From contig DDWO01000024.1 in the NCBI GenBank assembly GCA_002345705.1, forward strand, positions 1 to 9,682: 9,682 nt of DNA. The letters are read 5' to 3'. This DNA is from Acholeplasmataceae bacterium UBA2284 (lineage in GTDB: Bacteria > Bacillota_I > Bacilli_A > Acholeplasmatales > Acholeplasmataceae). Below the pieces are notes generated by a model, which was given only the letters and a program-made list of their open reading frames with translations, searched no databases and was not told the DNA's origin. Below, in pieces: positions 7,001-9,682 of the stretch (position 1 is its first letter; every line of letters begins with the position of its first letter). A program made the translations under genes and the position numbers.

Positions 7001-7028
7001 CTGACCCCTATTTTTGACAGGTTGAAAT
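6984..7028 (+). repeat. Short direct repeat ACAGG(C/T)TGAAAT
   Basis: ACAGGCTGAAAT (6984-6995) recurs as ACAGGTTGAAAT (7017-7028), 33 bases apart with one mismatch. The first copy forms part of the outer stem of the three-stem element, so the second may be a partial duplicate of its edge. Confidence 0.45.
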
Positions 7029-7354
7029 TTTGAGCTCTTTCTTCGTTGGTTCTTCTTCTTTTGAGTGGTATATAGGTGTGTGATTTGAGATGCACAAATA
7101 TTCAACCTTTATATTCTCAATCGCTCAAAACGTGCTCTTGTTATTTTTGTCTTTTTTAATCCTGCTTTCATTTTCAATTGAGGTCGATCAAATTTAGACA
7201 AACAAATTTAGCACCTCTAATGAAAAGTGATTTCTATAAGCTTCTTACTCTTCAAAAATATCAAACTCATTTTAAGCATCATTTTTCACACCTTGATTTT
7301 TTATGAACTCAAAATATCATTTTTTCATTCTTCCTAAGTGAGTCCATTCTCTTG

Positions 7355-7392
7355 ATGGTTTTTAACTTTTCATTTTTCTAAAACCATTTTTT
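7355..7392 (+). terminator. Orphan plus-strand terminator candidate
   Basis: ATGGTTTT (7355-7362) pairs perfectly with AAAACCAT (7380-7387) around a 17-base loop and runs into TTTTTT (7387-7392). The long loop and few G-C pairs make it weak. No plus-strand gene precedes it, so it would only make sense for a non-coding transcript; otherwise it is a chance structure. Confidence 0.35.
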
Positions 7393-7477
7393 GAATCGCT
7401 ATCCTCAATTGCTCTTCTCATGTAATCTTATAAAGGATCTTCTAAGTAATATATCTAGTCCTCATAAACTCACTCTT

Positions 7478-7500
7478 ACGCGTACACACACGCGTACGCG
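7478..7500. repeat. CG-rich ACGCGTAC repeat and palindrome
   Basis: ACGCGTAC occurs at 7478-7485 and again at 7490-7497, separated by ACAC. The arms CGCGTAC (7479-7485) and GTACGCG (7494-7500) also form a 7-bp inverted repeat. This run of CG dinucleotides stands out sharply in a stretch that is otherwise mostly T and A. Confidence 0.6.
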
Positions 7501-7653
7501 ATAATAATAAGGTTAGACCTTCACCTATATTTAAAAGACCTTCTGCTATAAATTTCTTCGTCTTTTTTATCTGCTGTTCTCTTGTTTATTTCTGAGTCAC
7601 TTCTTCAAATCATAAAAAATCCTTGTTTTCTATTTTTCTATTTTTTACATTAA

Positions 7654-7674
7654 AAGTTTATATATACTAAACTT
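7654..7674. repeat. Palindrome with dif-arm-like halves
   Basis: AAGTTTA (7654-7660) and TAAACTT (7668-7674) flank a 7-base TATATAC centre. Each arm resembles the outer half of the XerD arm (AGTTTA), but the inner parts do not match, so it is not called a second dif. Confidence 0.35.
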
Positions 7675-7712
7675 ACATTTTTATCTTATTTTTTCTTTAC
7701 CTTTTTATAAAA

Positions 7713-7738
7713 GAAAAAAACACATCATGAAGATGTAT
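7713..7738 (-). terminator. Second (distal) terminator of the hydrolase operon
   Basis: Read on the minus strand, ATACATC-TTCAT-GATGTGT (7738-7720, including one G-U pair) is followed by a run of seven T residues. It lies about 50 bases beyond the first terminator and would back it up. Confidence 0.6.
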
Positions 7739-7772
7739 ATACTTATATTCCATTATTGATTTAAACAAAAAG

Positions 7773-7790
7773 AAAAAGGACTTTCGTCCT
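7773..7790 (-). terminator. Intrinsic terminator of the hydrolase operon
   Basis: On the minus strand AGGAC-GAAA-GTCCT (7790-7777), a 5-bp stem with a stable GAAA tetraloop, is followed by TTTTC and TTTTT. It begins one base after the TAA stop of the hydrolase at 7792-7794. Confidence 0.8.
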
Positions 7791-7791
7791 C

Positions 7792-8679
7792 TTACGGTTC
7801 TATAAATTCTAAGATGTCTTTTGTGAGTTCATCTGGTACATCAACCAGTGGAGAGTGTCCACAGTCTTTATATACCTTTAATTTCGATATTTTCTTTAAC
7901 GCATTAAAATTCTCTTGGACCATATATTCAGGAACTACGATATCCTTATCTCCCCATGTATGTAGTGTTGGAGCTTTAATCTTAGAAATGTTTTGTGTTC
8001 CTGCGTTATAGAAATTATGTTGATCACTCATATTTAGATTCGCTAATGCCCAGTCTGCATCAATCAAGTTTCTTTGCTTCAATGATTCATCAATCCATAA
8101 TTTGTTATCTTCTACAGAAGGTTTTTTAACTGTATAAATTGTTAAATCAAAGATATAACTCATGATTGCAAAATTCTTATTTTTTTGTGCTTCCAGAAGT
8201 GGGACAACCTGTATTGGATCCTTACCCATTTCTTCAGGTGATTCATAGACTTTTCCAATCTCGATTTGTCCTGTTGGACCCTTCTTAAATACTGGATATC
8301 CACGGTGAGTTGTCGAGTTAATTAAGATCATCTTTTCTACTGCTTTAGGATGCGCTGCAGCGAGCTCTAAAGCAACTCCACCACCAAGTGACCATCCTAC
8401 AACAAAAGCTTGTTTAATGTCCTTTGCTTGCATAAATAAGTACACATCCTCAGCGAAGTCAGCAAGCGATTTGATTCTTCTATAGTATGATGAATCACCA
8501 TACCCTCTTAAGTCTGGTGCTAAGACTTTCATTGTCTTTGGCAATCTTTCTAATAGTGGTGTAAAATGCATGCTGGATGAAAAGTTGCCATGAATGAGAA
8601 TCATTGTCTTCTCACCAATACCTTGTTCAAGATAGTGAATCACTTCACCATTTTTAATTACGATCTGTCTCTTTTCCAT
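7792..8679 (-). CDS. Alpha/beta hydrolase, possible intracellular polyhydroxyalkanoate depolymerase or esterase
   Basis: A 295-residue single-domain alpha/beta-hydrolase with a full triad: S97 in VGWSLGGG, D246 in WGDKDIVVP, and H275 in DCGHSPLVD. The oxyanion motif HGN starts at H30, and APDLRGYGDS (54-63) is the usual strand-turn after it. Residues about 127-215 form the lid. No signal peptide, so cytoplasmic. The GWSLGGG nucleophile elbow and the overall pattern recall the intracellular PHA depolymerase of Bacillus thuringiensis, but many esterases and C-C hydrolases look alike, so the substrate is open. AGGGG (8686-8690) lies 6 bases before the ATG. It is 22 bases downstream of the other hydrolase and last in the operon, directly followed by a terminator. 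Confidence 0.88.
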   Translation of the reverse strand: MEKRQIVIKNGEVIHYLEQGIGEKTMILIHGNFSSSMHFTPLLERLPKTMKVLAPDLRGYGDSSYYRRIKSLADFAEDVYLFMQAKDIKQAFVVGWSLGGGVALELAAAHPKAVEKMILINSTTHRGYPVFKKGPTGQIEIGKVYESPEEMGKDPIQVVPLLEAQKNKNFAIMSYIFDLTIYTVKKPSVEDNKLWIDESLKQRNLIDADWALANLNMSDQHNFYNAGTQNISKIKAPTLHTWGDKDIVVPEYMVQENFNALKKISKLKVYKDCGHSPLVDVPDELTKDILEFIEP

Positions 8680-8701
8680 ATACTACCCCTTTAGTATTTT
8701 C

Positions 8702-9523
8702 TTATATTTGAAAGCTAGTCTCTAATGCGTTAATAAATCCTAAGACAAGTGTTACAAATAATAATGGTCGTTCGTACATCGATGCATGTCCTACACCAGG
8801 TAGGATTACAATTTCTGAGTTTTTAATTTTTTCTTTTAATTCCTTTTGATTTTGAAGTGGTGTTAAGAAATCCTCATCAGCAGCAACAATCAATGTTGGT
8901 GCAGTGATTTGATCTAGCACATTTCTTGCATCAAAGGATTCTGCACTATTGGTTAATCTTTCCATTGCATCTAAAAATGTTGCATTAGAAAATATAGGTA
9001 CCAATAGCTTTTCTCTATTCTTCATCCAGTCTAATCTCTTCTGATAATAGCTTGGTGAATAGATGACTGGAATAGTAGCTTGATAATAGGTTTGACCATC
9101 TCTTGTTCTACCAATTCGATTCCAGCTATGGCCGATTTCTGCAAGCCATGGAGAAGTGTAAGGTGTGGTATTCAGTAGCACCAAACGGTCTACCATATTT
9201 GGGTTTTTCGCTGCGAATAAAATCGCAACCTCACCACCATATGAAATACCAACAATCGATACCTTCTGGATCTTTAATTCCTTAATTAAACATTCGATAA
9301 TATCGACTTGAATGCTTTGTGTATATTCTGAATTATCTAGCTTGTCTGATTGTCCTTGATCAATGAAATCTAAGCGAATCAATTGATTATTATGCGTGAA
9401 GCTTTTTACGAATGGCTCCCAGCTCTTTGTAGACATCATAATGCCGTTTAGAATCAAGATTGGCTTTCCTTTACCTTGGACATCATAATAGATATTTCTG
9501 CCTTTAAAATTGAGATTTGACAT
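8702..9523 (-). CDS. Alpha/beta hydrolase
   Basis: A 273-residue cytoplasmic alpha/beta-hydrolase. The triad is S94 in VGISYGGE, D218 (or D216) in AADEDFLTP, and H246 in GVGHASMYERP. The usual HG of the oxyanion loop is replaced by NG (N26-G27 in LILNGIMM), and the strand after it reads LDFIDQGQSD. General layout resembles 3-oxoadipate enol-lactonase/MhpC-like enzymes, but the substrate cannot be told. The gene starts one base after the stop of the CoA-transferase gene (TAA-C-ATG). The only Shine-Dalgarno-like AGGA (9537-9540) lies 13 bases upstream inside that gene, so translation is probably coupled to it. It shares only the fold and active site with the second hydrolase, not close sequence, so the pair need not be a recent duplication. 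Confidence 0.88.
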   Translation of the reverse strand: MSNLNFKGRNIYYDVQGKGKPILILNGIMMSTKSWEPFVKSFTHNNQLIRLDFIDQGQSDKLDNSEYTQSIQVDIIECLIKELKIQKVSIVGISYGGEVAILFAAKNPNMVDRLVLLNTTPYTSPWLAEIGHSWNRIGRTRDGQTYYQATIPVIYSPSYYQKRLDWMKNREKLLVPIFSNATFLDAMERLTNSAESFDARNVLDQITAPTLIVAADEDFLTPLQNQKELKEKIKNSEIVILPGVGHASMYERPLLFVTLVLGFINALETSFQI

Positions 9524-9524
9524 G

Positions 9525-9682
9525 TTATATCACGTATCCTAACTTGATGGCTTCAGCATATAATTCATCTCTGAATTTTGGATGAGCAATACTGATTAAT
9601 AAATGAACTCTTTCAGCGACACTTGTTCCTCTTAGACCAACACAACCATATTCAGTGACGACAAAATCGACATCTGCTCTAG
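9525..9682 (-). CDS. Acetyl-CoA hydrolase/CoA-transferase family protein, C-terminal end only
   Basis: Partial gene continuing beyond the window's right edge; 51 C-terminal residues are visible, with TAA at 9525-9527. They read VDFVVTEYGCVGLRGTSVAER, then LISIAHPKFRDEL and a LGYVI end. The TEYG...LRG...ER...IAHP.FR pattern is the conserved C-terminus of the acetyl-CoA hydrolase/transferase family, which includes 4-hydroxybutyrate, butyryl- and acetate CoA-transferases. These enzymes move CoA between short-chain acids. It is too short for exact assignment and too short to fall among ordinary ORF calls. As the upstream gene it probably leads the operon with the two hydrolases. Confidence 0.85.
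   Translation of the reverse strand, partial: RADVDFVVTEYGCVGLRGTSVAERVHLLISIAHPKFRDELYAEAIKLGYVI

Larger units (their letters stand above)
6569..7791. other. Gene-free 1.2-kb terminus region
   Basis: No reading frame with a plausible start, ribosome site and recognisable product was found on either strand. Contents are listed separately: asparaginase promoter, dif, inverted repeat with TATAAT, three-stem element, orphan terminator, CG-rich repeats, dif-arm-like palindrome and tandem terminators. From about 7030 to 7710 the plus strand is pyrimidine-rich: 7141-7200 has about 30 T to 14 A, and 7561-7620 about 30 T to 14 A with 11 C to 5 G. That is the composition expected if any former gene lay on the minus strand, but all minus frames are interrupted by stops. 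It may be decayed sequence. Confidence 0.7.

Noticed and set aside
6925..7010. Glycine or THF riboswitch
   Set aside because: Isolated strings (GGAGAGTA on plus, GTGAAACAGACAAAAGGAC on minus) recall these classes, but their conserved cores and order are missing and no fitting gene follows.
7442..7585. Open minus-strand stretch of 47 codons
   Set aside because: No start codon or ribosome site, it crosses the ACGCGTAC repeats, and the translation resembles nothing I know.
1..9682. tRNA, rRNA, tmRNA, RNase P RNA, CRISPR arrays, intact insertion sequences
   Set aside because: No conserved cores (T-loops, RNase P or tmRNA ends), no regularly spaced repeats and no transposase reading frame were found.

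Overview
The window reads as chromosome of a low-GC, wall-less-type Firmicute relative, most likely an Acholeplasma-like Mollicute. Base composition is strongly AT-rich, Shine-Dalgarno sites are of the AGGAGG type, Trp is encoded by TGG, and one gene stops at TGA, so the standard code fits better than the Mycoplasma code. The lineage is inferred from gene content and composition only.

Positions 1-4844 hold a plus-strand run of tightly packed genes. It starts with the 3' end of lepA (EF4) and its terminator. Then comes an apparent operon with overlapping ends: hemW, a XerD-like tyrosine recombinase, deoB (phosphopentomutase) and an unrecognised membrane-anchored coiled-coil protein. A hairpin at 4852-4881 with A- and T-tracts on either side closes this run and also the opposing minus-strand pair, a cytoplasmic L-asparaginase followed by a six-helix Pr6Pr-like membrane protein (4886-6568).

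Positions 6569-7791 are 1.2 kb with no convincing gene. The main finding of the window lies here: a 28-bp site at 6755-6782 that closely matches the Firmicute dif site (XerC/XerD chromosome-dimer resolution site). By my alignment from memory it agrees with B. subtilis dif at 23 of 28 positions. This places the window at the replication terminus. It also explains the AT-rich gene-poor gap and the general convergence of plus-strand genes on the left and minus-strand genes on the right. The gap also holds a compact three-stem inverted-repeat element (6929-7000), a long inverted repeat upstream of a TATAAT box, CG-rich repeats of ACGCGTAC, an orphan plus-strand terminator, and tandem minus-strand terminators.

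Positions 7777-9682 hold a minus-strand operon read toward dif: the C-terminal end of an acetyl-CoA hydrolase/CoA-transferase family protein, then two alpha/beta hydrolases with complete Ser-Asp-His triads, suggesting acyl-CoA, ester or polyhydroxyalkanoate metabolism. The Xer recombinase gene sits about 4.1 kb from the dif site it probably acts on.
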